Assembly (NCBI RefSeq): GCF_017313265.1
Contig: NZ_JAFLQZ010000011.1
Coordinates: forward strand, 122,642-186,641
Reading direction: 5' to 3'
Source: Hymenobacter telluris
GTDB taxonomy: Bacteria; Bacteroidota; Bacteroidia; Cytophagales; Hymenobacteraceae
DNA length: 64,000 nt
Shown here: positions 17,256 through 25,732 of the stretch, one piece after another
Layout: each line of letters starts with the position of its first letter
Numbering within the stretch: the first letter of the stretch is position 1
Translations under genes and position numbers: made by a program
The notes under the pieces: generated by a model
Seen by the model: only the letters and a program-made list of their open reading frames with translations
What the model was told of the DNA's origin: nothing
Databases searched by the model: none

Positions 17256-18485
17256 CTATACGAGCTGCCGTAGCGCCATTTCAAATGATTTCTGCGCCAG
17301 TCCAATGGGAGCGTCGCCTTGCAGGCGGGTGCGCTCCAGGGCCTGGCGGATTACACGGGAAGTATCGGCGAAAATGGCCTGGTCGGTAATTTCGGCGTTG
17401 GTTTCCATGAGGTAGGCAAACACCCGCGCCATGCCGCAGTTGGCAATAAAATCGGGAATGACGGAGGTGTGGCTATCGGCAAACTCGCCGGTCGGGCCGA
17501 AAAAGATTTCCGGGTCCTGAAACGGCACGTTGGCCCCGCACGAAATAACTTCCAGGCCGCCGGCAATCAGTTGCTCTACCTGCTCGCGCGTAACGAGGCG
17601 CGAGGATGCGGCCGGAATAAAGATTTCGGCACCCGAATGCCAGATGTGCTGGTTTATCTCCTGGAACGAGAGCAGGTTGCTGGCGGTCAGGCTGTTACCC
17701 TCCCGGCTCAGGAACAGTTCCCGGATTTCTTCCAGCGCGAAGCCCTCTGGTTTCAGCAAGCCCCCGGCCCGGTCGATGATGCCGGTGATGCGCACGCCTT
17801 GGCTGGCCAGGTAGTAAGCCGCCGCCGCGCCCACGTTGCCCCAGCCCTGGATAATAGCCCGCTTGCCCGCCACCTGCCGGTTGCCCCACAGCTCGTAGTA
17901 GTGGCGCACCGCTTCGGCCACGCCGTAGCCCGTAATCAGGTCGGCCACGGTGTATTTGCGGCGCAGGTCGGGTGTGAACGTGGCGTCTTCCAGCACTTTC
18001 ACTACGCCTTGGCGCAGCTGGCCCAGCTTCTGAATCTTCTGGGGCTCGGTGGCACGGTAGTGGCCGTTCACTACGCCCTCCTGCGGGTGCCAGAGCCCAT
18101 AGTCCTCGGTAATCGGAATAACATCGTGGATTTCGTCCACGTTCAGGTCGCCGCCGGTGCCGTAGTAGGCTTTGAGCAGCGGAATAACGGCGCGGTACCA
18201 CCGTTCCAGCACGCCCCGTTTGCGCGGGTCCTGCGGATCGAAGTTGATGCCCGACTTGGCGCCACCAATAGCAGGCCCCGACACCGTGAATTTCACCTCC
18301 ATGGTTTTGGCTAGGCTTTCCACTTCGCGCTTGTCGAGGCCTTTGCGCATGCGGGTGCCGCCACCGGCCGCGCCGCCCCGCAACGAGTTGATTACCACCC
18401 AGCCTTCGGCTTCGGTTTCCGCATCTTTCCACTCAAAAACGATTTCCGGACGCTTGTTCTCGAACTGGGCTAGTAGGTCTTTCAT
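17256..18485 (-). CDS. Glu/Leu/Phe/Val dehydrogenase
   Basis: Cytosolic amino acid dehydrogenase of 409 aa. The substrate half contains GGAAGGGTRMRKG near residue 40, VSGPAIGGAKSGINFDP with the catalytic-lysine region near 75-80, and GTGGDLNVDE near 110. The Rossmann half contains GWGNVGAAAAYYL near 215. The sequence differs from both other members in this window: it is longer than the leucine dehydrogenase and has GGAKSGI in place of GGGKAVI or GGAKGGI. Substrate cannot be fixed. A strong promoter box (TACCTTTGAC) lies about 50 nt upstream and is nearly identical to that of the gene at 37112. Confidence 0.88.
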   Translation of the reverse strand: MKDLLAQFENKRPEIVFEWKDAETEAEGWVVINSLRGGAAGGGTRMRKGLDKREVESLAKTMEVKFTVSGPAIGGAKSGINFDPQDPRKRGVLERWYRAVIPLLKAYYGTGGDLNVDEIHDVIPITEDYGLWHPQEGVVNGHYRATEPQKIQKLGQLRQGVVKVLEDATFTPDLRRKYTVADLITGYGVAEAVRHYYELWGNRQVAGKRAIIQGWGNVGAAAAYYLASQGVRITGIIDRAGGLLKPEGFALEEIRELFLSREGNSLTASNLLSFQEINQHIWHSGAEIFIPAASSRLVTREQVEQLIAGGLEVISCGANVPFQDPEIFFGPTGEFADSHTSVIPDFIANCGMARVFAYLMETNAEITDQAIFADTSRVIRQALERTRLQGDAPIGLAQKSFEMALRQLV

Positions 18486-18530
18486 GGAAAATTAGGAGGT
18501 GAAAAAAAGAAAACCACGATTTTTATGCGT

Positions 18531-18538
18531 CAAAGGTA
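18531..18538 (-). promoter_or_regulatory. Bacteroidota-type -7 box for the 409-aa dehydrogenase
   Basis: Minus strand TACCTTTG, embedded in TTACCTTTGACGC. The same 13-nt string precedes the glutamate dehydrogenase gene at 37112. Confidence 0.5.
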
Positions 18539-18729
18539 AGCAGCCCTCGTTGAGCTTTGGGGTCTTTTGCCATCCAGCGAATCAATTCCCCAGACTTGTT
18601 CGTTAGAGGAGCAACCAAATTTTTTGCGGGGATTTCCGTTCATAGGAACTCTTTCCATCAGAAATAGCGTATTACCAATATTCCTGACGGAAGTGCATTT
18701 TTCTTTTCCAGCCACCGTTGTAAATCAGT

Positions 18730-19038
18730 ATGAAACCCTTGCTCTCACGCGTAGAATCCAAAAAAGTAGATAAGGCCGCTGCCATGCTTAAAGTATTGGC
18801 CCACCCAAAGCGCCTAGCCATTGTAGACCTGCTGGGTAAAGAAGAGAAAATGACGGTAACGGAAATCTACCGCACCCTTGATCTGCCCCAGGCCATTGCT
18901 TCCCAGCACCTGATTACGCTCAAAGACCGGGGCATCCTGTCCTCGTTCAAAGTAGGTACCAAGATTTACTACTCGCTTTCCATTCCAAAGCTGCTCGACG
19001 TAATTGACTCGCTGGAAGAGTGCTGCGATACTATGTAG
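18730..19038 (+). CDS. ArsR/SmtB-type winged-helix regulator
   Basis: A 102-aa DNA-binding protein. Residues 18-35 (AMLKVLAHPKRLAIVDLL) form the ArsR opening. A helix-turn-helix follows in MTVTEIYRTLDLPQAIASQHLITLKDRGIL, and a wing in FKVGTKIYYSL. The ELCVCDL metal motif of ArsR/SmtB is absent, so arsenite or cadmium sensing is unlikely. A C-terminal EECCDTM holds two Cys that could still sense redox or metal. It is divergent from the 409-aa dehydrogenase and separated by about 240 bp, so regulation of that gene is possible but unproven. The ATG at 18730 gives MKPLLSRVESKK. Confidence 0.88.
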   Translation: MKPLLSRVESKKVDKAAAMLKVLAHPKRLAIVDLLGKEEKMTVTEIYRTLDLPQAIASQHLITLKDRGILSSFKVGTKIYYSLSIPKLLDVIDSLEECCDTM

Positions 19039-19065
19039 GCTAAGCTGCGGCTTATGTTGCAACCG

Positions 19066-19094
19066 AAAAAGACCGCCTTCTGACGGTCTTTTTT
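19066..19094 (+). terminator. Rho-independent terminator after the ArsR gene
   Basis: aaaaagaccgcc-ttct-gacggtctttttt: a short GC stem followed by a T-run, 28 nt after the stop codon. Confidence 0.9.
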
Positions 19095-19134
19095 CGTTTG
19101 GGTGCCTACTGTGGAGCTTAAACTAGCAACGCTG

Positions 19135-19201
19135 CACGCTTAAACGCACGACGCCCCTGCCGTTACTATCGAATGGCAGGGGCGTCGTGCGTTTAAGCGT
19201 G
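19135..19201. terminator. Perfect 27-bp hairpin downstream of hemA
   Basis: cacgcttaaacgcacgacg... and its exact complement (27 bp each) enclose a 13-nt loop. It lies just after the hemA stop on the minus strand and 40 bp past the ArsR terminator. It is probably the hemA transcript end. Confidence 0.85.
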
Positions 19202-19210
19202 TCGGGTGGG

Positions 19211-20485
19211 TTAAGCCACCGTCGGCTGGTTTTCCAGGTCGAACAGGTCGGTTAGTACGTCGATGAGGTGGTCAGCTTCGCCGCGCTTGCAGGCGGCTTT
19301 CAGCTGTACTACGGGGTGCTTCAATACCTTCTGCATCAACGATTTGGTTATTTCGTCCATGCGGCGGGCTTCTTCGGGGCTCATCTTCTTCTGGTAGCGG
19401 TCCATTTCCTCCTGCCGAATCTGCTCCAGGGCATTTTTCAGCTTCTGAATGGTAGGTGAAACCAGCATTTCCTTGCTCCAGTCGTTGAGGCCGGCAATGC
19501 TTTCGGCAATGATGGCGCGTACCTGCGGCACCGCTGCTAAGCGGCGTTCCAGCGCAGCCGAAGCCTTGCTCTGAATGGCGTCGATGTTGTAGACCAGCAC
19601 GCCGGGCACGGTTTCCACCTCGCCCTCAATGCTGCGCGGCACCGACAGGTCGATGAAGAACTTGTAGCTCAGCACGTCGAGGTTGGCTACCAGCTCGCGG
19701 GTGAAAAAGGGTGTGGGCGCGCTGATTGAGGAGATGATAACGTCGGCATCTTTGAGGCCGGCGGCCAAGTTCTCGAAATCCAGCACTTTGAGGCCGCACT
19801 CCCCGGCCAGTATAGCGGCTTTCGAGCGGGTGCGGTTGCAGATGGTTACGTCGGTGAAAAACTTACTGTCGCCGAAGTGGCGGCACACATCAGCCCCAAT
19901 TTCGCCCAGGCCCACAATCAGTACGCGCGGGTTGGCTACGTCGGCGGTTAGTTCTTCTACCAGTTCCAAGGCAGCATACGAGGTGGAAGCGGCCCCGTCG
20001 CGGAAGGAAGTTTCCTGCTGCACGCGCTTGTTGGTGAAGAATACCGTGTGCAGCAAGCGGTGCAAGAATGGCCCGGCCGCATCCTCATCCGCCGACCACT
20101 GGTAGGCCTGCTTCACTTGGTTGCTGATTTGCAGGTCGCCAACCACTTGAGCATCAAGGCCCATAGCTACCTCGAAGAGGTGCTGTACGGCTTCGTCGGT
20201 GGTGGGGAGAATATCGAAGTAGGGGAAGTACTGGCTGACGTCGGTCAGGTGCTTCATCTCACCTAAGGCCTCAATAATGGCGGGGCTCTGGTCCTGCTCG
20301 GCGGCGTAGTACACCTCGGTCCGGTTGCAGGTACTGAGCACGAGCAGATCGGTCAGGTTCAACTCGTGGTGAAGAGTATGCAGGAAGCGGCGGCAGGCAG
20401 CTTCGTCCAGCGCAATCAGCTCGCGGATTTCCAGCGGCGCTTTTTTGAAGGACAAACTGACGGCCTTAAACGGGTAGGGCATAGC
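19211..20485 (-). CDS. hemA: Glutamyl-tRNA reductase
   Basis: Reduces glutamyl-tRNA(Glu) to glutamate-1-semialdehyde with NADPH, the first committed step of C5-pathway tetrapyrrole synthesis. The 424-aa form from ATG 20485 starts MPYPFKAVSLSFKKAPLEIRE. The catalytic cysteine is Cys52 in LSTCNRTEVYY. The NADPH-binding Rossmann motif VLIVGLGEIGADV lies near residue 190, followed by the C-terminal dimerisation helices. An ATG five codons upstream (20500) is also possible. A TAATTTTG promoter box lies about 26 nt upstream. No other hem gene is adjacent in this window. Confidence 0.96.
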   Translation of the reverse strand, partial: AMPYPFKAVSLSFKKAPLEIRELIALDEAACRRFLHTLHHELNLTDLLVLSTCNRTEVYYAAEQDQSPAIIEALGEMKHLTDVSQYFPYFDILPTTDEAVQHLFEVAMGLDAQVVGDLQISNQVKQAYQWSADEDAAGPFLHRLLHTVFFTNKRVQQETSFRDGAASTSYAALELVEELTADVANPRVLIVGLGEIGADVCRHFGDSKFFTDVTICNRTRSKAAILAGECGLKVLDFENLAAGLKDADVIISSISAPTPFFTRELVANLDVLSYKFFIDLSVPRSIEGEVETVPGVLVYNIDAIQSKASAALERRLAAVPQVRAIIAESIAGLNDWSKEMLVSPTIQKLKNALEQIRQEEMDRYQKKMSPEEARRMDEITKSLMQKVLKHPVVQLKAACKRGEADHLIDVLTDLFDLENQPTVA

Positions 20486-20796
20486 GGATGGCAACTGCAA
20501 TTGCAGACGGCAAAATTACGGCACAAATTGGTACCATGAAAACAGTGAGTAGTACCCTGAGGTTCATCGTTTCCTGAAACTTCGATTCTGGCGTTTCAAC
20601 GGGGATTACCGCAGCGTTAGCCCGCTAAAATCATGTGCTTTTCAGTGACTGAATGCATACCAAATGCGCTATTTCACTTAGGCAGCCTCGGCAGGCAGTA
20701 TCTTCGGCGAGCCTAGCTGTTCTGTTCGTGCTACTCGTATGAGCGAGCAATTAGGTTGCTTCCACCGGCGTTTAGCTTTTTATTTCCCGCACTGCT
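20486..20796. other. Gap between hemA and the histidine kinase
   Basis: About 310 bp between divergent genes. It contains a 12-bp palindrome ctgcaattgcag (20495-20506) and the hemA promoter box, then 250 bp of lower-GC sequence with no recognisable coding frame, RNA or repeat. The kinase promoter is presumably within it. Confidence 0.6.
20511..20518 (-). promoter_or_regulatory. Bacteroidota-type -7 box for hemA
   Basis: Minus strand TAATTTTG followed by C. It lies directly upstream of the 12-bp palindrome at 20495-20506, which could be an operator at the transcription start. Confidence 0.5.
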
Positions 20797-21984
20797 TTGA
20801 TAGGCATCTACGACCAAAAATCCCGTATTAAGCTGCTGATTGTAGCGGTGGCGCTCCTTATTGCGGCGGCTACTATTATTTACACCAACATACTGGTGCA
20901 ACGCGTTTCGGAGCGAGAGCAAGAACAGATTGCGCTATATGCCAAGGCGCAACGTTTCATTATCAATATCAGCTCAGAAGAGGATTCAAATAGCAATTTC
21001 GTATTCGAGGAGATTATAGGTGCAAACAAAACCATTCCATTGGTGCTGACAGATGCCGCTGGCAATGCTATTGACGCTAAGAATGTGAATATGCCGCAGG
21101 GGCTTTCTGAAAAAGCAGCTATTGCCTTCTTACGCCGGGAAGTTGCGGCAATGAAATTGCAACATCAGCCTATTGTTATAGAACTAGGAGCCTCACAACG
21201 CAACTATATATACTATAAAGACTCAGCGCTGCTAGCTCAGTTACGGACGTATCCATTGGTACAGTTAGCTGTTATTGCCAGTTTGGGCATCATTGCTTAC
21301 TTCGCATTCAGCTACTCGCGGCGCTCCGAGCAGAACCGGGTGTGGGTGGGGCTGGCCAAGGAAACCGCGCACCAGCTGGGTACGCCGCTTAGCAGCCTGA
21401 TGGCTTGGCAGAGCTACCTGAGTGAGAGTGAACGGTTTAAAGATGAGCCGATAGTGGAGGAACTGGGCAAAGACATCCGGCGCCTCCAGATTATCACCGA
21501 GCGGTTCAGCAACATTGGCTCGGTGCCGGTGCTCAAGCACGAAAACATCTTGCGTACCACCCAGAACGCCATTGCCTACCTGCAAAGCCGGGTTTCCAAG
21601 AAAGTGGTTTTTGAAATCAAGACGGATTTGCCCACCGACACGCCCGCGCTGGTCAACATTCCGCTGTTCGACTGGGTGATTGAAAACATCTGCAAAAACG
21701 CGGTGGATGCCATGGACGGCCGCGGCAGCATCACGCTACACCTGCGCCGCCCGGTCCGTGACCGGACTTCCATTGCCATCGACATCACCGACACCGGCAA
21801 AGGCATCCCGAAGAGCCGCATCGACCGGGTATTTCTGCCGGGCTATACCACCAAAAAGCGCGGCTGGGGGCTGGGGTTGGCCTTGGCCAAGCGCATCATC
21901 GAGAACTACCACAAAGGCAAGCTCTTTGTGAAGTGGAGCGAGGTAGGGCGCGGCACCACGTTCCGGCTGGTGCTGAAGGGGTAA
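20797..21984 (+). CDS. Membrane sensor histidine kinase
   Basis: A 395-aa kinase with a first transmembrane helix at about 12-34, an extracytoplasmic region of about 120 residues, and a second helix near 150-172. A cytosolic kinase core follows. The phospho-acceptor box reads AKETAHQLGTPLSSL, with His in an AHQLGTP context typical of Bacteroidota kinases lacking HAMP or PAS modules. The ATPase has N box WVIENICKNAVDAMDG, G1 DTGKGIP and G2 GWGLGLALAKRI. No response regulator is adjacent, so it is an orphan. The first in-frame codon giving the complete first helix is TTG at 20797. The leader and N-terminal region have a lower GC content than the kinase core. Confidence 0.9.
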   Translation: MIGIYDQKSRIKLLIVAVALLIAAATIIYTNILVQRVSEREQEQIALYAKAQRFIINISSEEDSNSNFVFEEIIGANKTIPLVLTDAAGNAIDAKNVNMPQGLSEKAAIAFLRREVAAMKLQHQPIVIELGASQRNYIYYKDSALLAQLRTYPLVQLAVIASLGIIAYFAFSYSRRSEQNRVWVGLAKETAHQLGTPLSSLMAWQSYLSESERFKDEPIVEELGKDIRRLQIITERFSNIGSVPVLKHENILRTTQNAIAYLQSRVSKKVVFEIKTDLPTDTPALVNIPLFDWVIENICKNAVDAMDGRGSITLHLRRPVRDRTSIAIDITDTGKGIPKSRIDRVFLPGYTTKKRGWGLGLALAKRIIENYHKGKLFVKWSEVGRGTTFRLVLKG

Positions 21985-22089
21985 GTGGTGAGATAGTGAA
22001 GTGGTGAACTGGTGAGTTTGATGTTCTCGCAACGCTACTTGCGCAGACAGAACATCAAACTCACCAGTTCACCACTTCACTATCTCACT
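21984..22089. repeat. Class I intergenic inverted repeat, copy D (perfect)
   Basis: The arms are about 40 bp and pair without mismatch (agtggtgagatagtgaag... with its complement). The loop is about 22 nt. The element begins at the kinase stop codon and its right arm includes the stop codon of the convergent AttH-like gene at 22085-22087. It is the best conserved copy in the window. Confidence 0.93.
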
Positions 22090-23194
22090 TCTCGGCGGTT
22101 ACGGTTTCAGCGGCCTCGTTGGCCTTCTTCACTTCCTTCTGATTGGTAAGCTCCACGTAGCTGTTGCCCGTTACGCGCTTGCCGTGGTGGGTGCCTTCTA
22201 CGCGGCACATGCCTTCCCAATAGTGCATCCTGATGCCGGCAAACAGCTTGAGTGTCAGCTCCTGGTTGGGTATGACGGGCGTGATGGTGAGGTCGTAGCC
22301 TTGGCTGGGAATGCGCAGGCGCCACTTGCTGGGGTAGCGGAGCTTGGAGGTCGGGCTGGTCCAGTAGTCGGTTACTTCCAGCTGAAAATCCGACTCCTTG
22401 AGGTGGGCGTTCTGGTTCTGGCTGCCATAGTGGGAGCCTCCGCCAATGTGCTGGCCAGTGGCGCGGTTGTAGAGCTGATAGGCCATGATTTCCTCGCGCG
22501 GCTCATCCAGCTGAATGCTGAACCAGTCCCAGCCCATGTCCTTGGCCATCACGCTGTTGCAGTTCCATTGCCGGTCGTACCACAGCTCGCCTTCCACCTG
22601 CCGGGTTTTGCCGCCTATTTCCACGGTGCCAGTGGCCGTGAGGCGCGGGTAGCTGTAGTAGCCTGCCTTGGCGGTGGGGCCGTACTGCTCGTAGCCGGTG
22701 CCGCTGTGCAGGAGCACGGGTTTGGCGGGCGTGGTGGTGAGGTTGATGGCTTGGCCTTGGTGAGCGACCATGCGAGCCTGCAAATGGTACTGGCCTTCCT
22801 GGCCAGTGAGGGTCCAGCGCTGGGCTTGCTTGGTAGTAGCCAGGTTGAGCGGCAGGGTAGGGGCCAGCAGTTGCGGCAGGCGCTCCACTTTATAGTCGTA
22901 GCGGAACTGCTTGGCTTGCGGGTCGGTGAGGGCGAAGTTCACCATCTGCCAGTCCTTTTTGCCGGTGACGTTGAAGTGAAAAAACACGTATTCTACCCCG
23001 AACGTCTCGCCGGTGGCTTTGTCGCGCAGGTGGCCGGTGAAGTACCACCACTCCAGGGAGTTCTGTTTGTGCACGGCTTCTTCCTGCGGGAGCTGGGCCC
23101 GCTCGGCAACTACGTCGTACTTATTAGTTGGTTTGAGCGAGCAACTGGTGGCGGTGAATAGTAGAGCGAGGGTAACGAGCAATAGGTTCTTCAT
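22085..23194 (-). CDS. AttH/CrtC-like lipocalin-fold lipoprotein
   Basis: A 369-aa exported lipoprotein: signal MKNLLLVTLALLFTATSC with lipobox TATSC, Cys18 acylated. The mature part has LEWWYFTGHLRD, VEYVFFHF, GELWYDRQWN, WDWFSIQLD and MCRVEGTHHGK...GNSYVELT. These are the marker motifs of the two-lobed AttH/carotenoid 1,2-hydratase (CrtC) lipocalin family. Bacteroidota often carry such lipoproteins, and only some relatives are shown to hydrate carotenoids. No carotenoid gene lies nearby, so hydratase activity is only a possibility. The stop codon sits in class I repeat D. Confidence 0.85.
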   Translation of the reverse strand: MKNLLLVTLALLFTATSCSLKPTNKYDVVAERAQLPQEEAVHKQNSLEWWYFTGHLRDKATGETFGVEYVFFHFNVTGKKDWQMVNFALTDPQAKQFRYDYKVERLPQLLAPTLPLNLATTKQAQRWTLTGQEGQYHLQARMVAHQGQAINLTTTPAKPVLLHSGTGYEQYGPTAKAGYYSYPRLTATGTVEIGGKTRQVEGELWYDRQWNCNSVMAKDMGWDWFSIQLDEPREEIMAYQLYNRATGQHIGGGSHYGSQNQNAHLKESDFQLEVTDYWTSPTSKLRYPSKWRLRIPSQGYDLTITPVIPNQELTLKLFAGIRMHYWEGMCRVEGTHHGKRVTGNSYVELTNQKEVKKANEAAETVTAEK

Positions 23195-23245
23195 ACCCCG
23201 GAATAAGGATTTTCAGGGCAGAAAGGTTTACGGCTTGCGCCGGAA

Positions 23246-24025
23246 TCAATTACTAGGCTGGTGCCGGAAAGGCTTTGACAACAACTGCCAAAAGTCGCGG
23301 AGAATGTAATGTGAAGAATATGATCTTATGCCACCAGCCACTATTACAACCTTACCTAATTTCCTTTTATCAGAGATAAGCTCAACGATAATAGATTGCT
23401 CATGAAGAGTGCTAAGGAGCTTTTCTTCTATCACAAAACCGATAGATGAAAAGATTACCAACTGGTTGGCAGAAGTCGACGGTGGTAGCGCCAACTCGAA
23501 ACTGCCGTCCGCCCCGGTTGAGGTGCCGGTGATTGTGTTTTTGAGCAGGACAGTCACACCCGGTAAACCTTGGCCGGTGCTTTTGTCGGTGACTTTGCCA
23601 CGTAGGATATGCTGGCTGGAATCAACTTTCGTTTGCAGCTGCTGCCGCTGCCGTAATGCCGCTACTTTCTGTTCGTCTCGCGTGAGCAGGTCGTATTGTA
23701 CAGTTGTTTGAGTCTGGCCGCGGCCTTGTTCGGCAGCTACTTCCCGCAAGCCCAAAACTGTTGCCGTAGTGGTCAGCCACGTACGCCAGCGCGGGGCGGG
23801 TGCTGGCGGCATCAGCAACGGCCGGCTCAGCTGGTCGGCGCGGAACCGGCCGCAGGGGGCGGCAGTGCGTTGTAGCAGCGCCAGAATTTCGGCATCGGTT
23901 TTCTGGGTGAAGTCTAGGACTACTTTGTTGCAGGCGGCGCAATGGCGGCCTTGCGCATCGGGTGTCATGGCGGCCCAGTTTTCGTGGCAGGGCTGCGGAA
24001 TGGCAAGCATGGTAGGGGTTGGCAT
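23246..24025 (-). CDS. Cys4 N-module membrane protein with peptidase-regulatory-like domain, paralog 1
   Basis: A 259-aa protein with an N-terminal module C-x3-W-x2-MTP-x4-GRHCxxC, then VVLDF and, 30 residues on, CGRFR. These are four cysteines in a zinc-finger-like array (about residues 13-60). A membrane-adjacent RWRTWLTTTATVLGL follows. The C-terminal part is a CarboxypepD_reg-like (CNA-B-like) beta domain: LRGKVTDKSTGQGLPGVTV, GTSTGADGSFEL. It is first of three tandem paralogs on the minus strand. Function is unknown. Topology (cytosolic Cys module, one helix, periplasmic beta domain) is inferred. ATG at 24025 or 24010 are both plausible. Confidence 0.75.
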   Translation of the reverse strand: MPTPTMLAIPQPCHENWAAMTPDAQGRHCAACNKVVLDFTQKTDAEILALLQRTAAPCGRFRADQLSRPLLMPPAPAPRWRTWLTTTATVLGLREVAAEQGRGQTQTTVQYDLLTRDEQKVAALRQRQQLQTKVDSSQHILRGKVTDKSTGQGLPGVTVLLKNTITGTSTGADGSFELALPPSTSANQLVIFSSIGFVIEEKLLSTLHEQSIIVELISDKRKLGKVVIVAGGIRSYSSHYILRDFWQLLSKPFRHQPSN

Positions 24026-24095
24026 GGCAGTAGCAGTGAAGTCTGCCTATCTGATGCCGGGTCCCGCTGGATTCCACATCCGAAATCGAAAAAAG

Positions 24096-24136
24096 ATAAA
24101 GCGCAACCTCAACTCGATGGTGAGGTTGCGCTTTAT
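24096..24136 (-). terminator. Hairpin between paralogs 1 and 2
   Basis: ataaagcgcaacctca and its exact complement, 16 bp each, around a 9-nt loop, with an A/T-rich flank. It lies downstream of the minus-strand gene 24160-24858. Confidence 0.85.
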
Positions 24137-24159
24137 TATTCGTTTGACTCCGCCTACTT

Positions 24160-24858
24160 CTACTTCAATGGTGGTGCTTGAGGTGGGTCGTGTTGCACAA
24201 TGCGCCCCATAATCTGCCCGCGCCCTTCCACCGACTTCAGCCGGACGCTAAGCGCGCTTGGGGCCGGCGAAACCTTCACACTGACGATTTGCTGCTTGAA
24301 TACGAAGGGGCTGCCCTGTATTCGTAGGCTTACGGTACCGTTCTGCACCACTTCCCATTGCTGCGGCATCGTGAAGCTGAAATTGCCTTGCTCGTCGGTT
24401 ACGGCGCCGTACTTGGTTTCCCCGATGAAGATTTCCGCGCCTTGCACGCCGGTGCCGGTGGAATCATCGAGCACGCGGCCCCGGATGGTGACTTGGCCTT
24501 TGGGAGCGGAAGCAGTAGCGTCGGCTTGCTCGGTGGCGCCGACGGCTGGCGTGTTTTGCGGGGCGGTGGTTTGGCAGGCCGTAAGCACCGGCTCCAGCCC
24601 CAGCAGGGCCAAGGCCGTAACCAGCCACCGGCGCCACCGCGGCTGTGGTGCGGGCACTACGGGTGCAAATTGCCCGGCCCGGAAAAAGCCGCAGACGTTG
24701 CCCGCAGTAGGGCGGCTGAGCCAGGCCGTCACTTCAACATCGCTCATGCGCGAGAAGTCTACGACTTCATGCTGGCAGCTGCCGCAGAAACGGCCATCGG
24801 CGGTGGGCGTCATATTGGCCCAGGCTTTGGAGCAGGGACTTGGAACAGAGAAGGCCAT
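24160..24858 (-). CDS. Cys4 N-module membrane protein, paralog 2
   Basis: 232 aa. The same N-terminal module as its neighbours: PSPCSKAWANMTP, GRFCGSCQHEVVDFS, then VCGFFR. A single helix RWLVTALALLGLEPVL ends in a Cys (TAC) and is followed by an Ala/Thr-rich linker. The beta domain has IRGRVLDDSTGTGVQGAEIFI and GAVTDEQGNFSF. The His of GRHC is Phe here, so if the module binds zinc it must use only Cys ligands or another residue. It ends with a Pro-rich tail. It is separated from paralog 1 by a terminator hairpin, so it is probably transcribed separately. Confidence 0.75.
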   Translation of the reverse strand: MAFSVPSPCSKAWANMTPTADGRFCGSCQHEVVDFSRMSDVEVTAWLSRPTAGNVCGFFRAGQFAPVVPAPQPRWRRWLVTALALLGLEPVLTACQTTAPQNTPAVGATEQADATASAPKGQVTIRGRVLDDSTGTGVQGAEIFIGETKYGAVTDEQGNFSFTMPQQWEVVQNGTVSLRIQGSPFVFKQQIVSVKVSPAPSALSVRLKSVEGRGQIMGRIVQHDPPQAPPLK

Positions 24859-24926
24859 ATAGAGAATGGGTTAGTCTAGTAGGTAGATGCCGGCACTAGC
24901 CGAATTTCACATAGAGCAGAAAGAAA

Positions 24927-25646
24927 CTACTCAGGCTGCTCAGGCAAAGGGTATGCCGGAGGGATAAATTTGATGGTCGACATTTTGGGCGGTAGCGGTT
25001 TGGGCTTCCATTCATCTGCTTCTAGTGCTACCGGGTCAGGCTCGCCCATCACTAAGTAGTTGGGATTTTCACGGAGTCTTATTTCACTAGCATTGGCTGG
25101 CCGGATTCGGCGGCCGATATACCCTTGCATGTCACCTTGAGGAGAAGTGTCGGCTACTACAAATAGCAGAGAATCGCGCAGATGTGACGGAATCTGAAGC
25201 GTAAAATGGCCGTTGGCGTCCGTGTGCGTATGGTGTGTGGTATCGGCCAAACTAACAATAAGTGCCTGCGGTAAAGGCAAGCCGTTTTCTTTATCCAAGA
25301 CGCGCCCTTGTACCTGCAGCACAGAGGTTTTGGTGGCAGTTTCTGTAGTCCGTAACCGTACTTCTGCCACGTCAGGTGTTGCGCAACTGCTGAGTGACAC
25401 GGCCGCGGCGGCCAACCACCGCGCCCAGCTAAAAGGAGGTATTGAGCTTGAAGCCACCTGCTCCGGCCGAAACCGGCCGCATACTTTGCCCGGCTGGCGG
25501 AGGGTGGCTAGCACCTCGGCTTCGGAAAGAGCGGTGAAATCGACCACCACTTTGTTGCAGGCGGCGCAGTGCCGGCCACCGGGAGCGGGTGTCATGTCGG
25601 CCCAGCTGGCGGAGCAAGGCGAGGGGATGGAAATGCGGGGAGCCAT
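24927..25646 (-). CDS. Cys4 N-module membrane protein, paralog 3
   Basis: 239 aa from ATG 25646 (MAPRISIPSPCSASW). The N-terminal module repeats the array C...W..MTP...GRHCAAC...VVVDF...VCGRFR. A hydrophobic segment WARWLAAAAVSLSSCA follows, then a beta domain with VQGRVLDKENGLPLPQALI and HTDANGHFTL. The C-terminal ~60 residues are Pro/Glu/Lys rich (PPKMSTIKFIPPAYPLP), possibly periplasmic and unstructured. The frame is open to 25718 but that extension lacks family character. The gene is divergent from the permease at 25733. Confidence 0.75.
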   Translation of the reverse strand: MAPRISIPSPCSASWADMTPAPGGRHCAACNKVVVDFTALSEAEVLATLRQPGKVCGRFRPEQVASSSIPPFSWARWLAAAAVSLSSCATPDVAEVRLRTTETATKTSVLQVQGRVLDKENGLPLPQALIVSLADTTHHTHTDANGHFTLQIPSHLRDSLLFVVADTSPQGDMQGYIGRRIRPANASEIRLRENPNYLVMGEPDPVALEADEWKPKPLPPKMSTIKFIPPAYPLPEQPE

Positions 25647-25700
25647 AGCTGGAAGATAAGAAGCTAAGGTGTCAACGTGCAGCCGCCCGGCATTATTCTG

Positions 25701-25710
25701 TATCTTTTGC
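25701..25710 (+). promoter_or_regulatory. Promoter box of the amino acid permease
   Basis: TATCTTTTGC is close to TAnnTTTG (one extra base). It is placed 23-32 nt before the TTG start at 25733, which favours that start and a short leader. Confidence 0.4.
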
Positions 25711-25732
25711 CCTCTCAATCCTCTCCACTACC

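Noticed and set aside
17319..18314. 331-codon plus-strand frame opposite the 409-aa dehydrogenase
   Set aside because: No motif; a codon-bias shadow of a gene with clear catalytic motifs.
22184..23161. 325-codon plus-strand frame opposite the AttH-like gene
   Set aside because: Val/Ala/Gly-rich shadow with no signal or domain; the minus strand has lipobox and EWWYFTGHL motifs.
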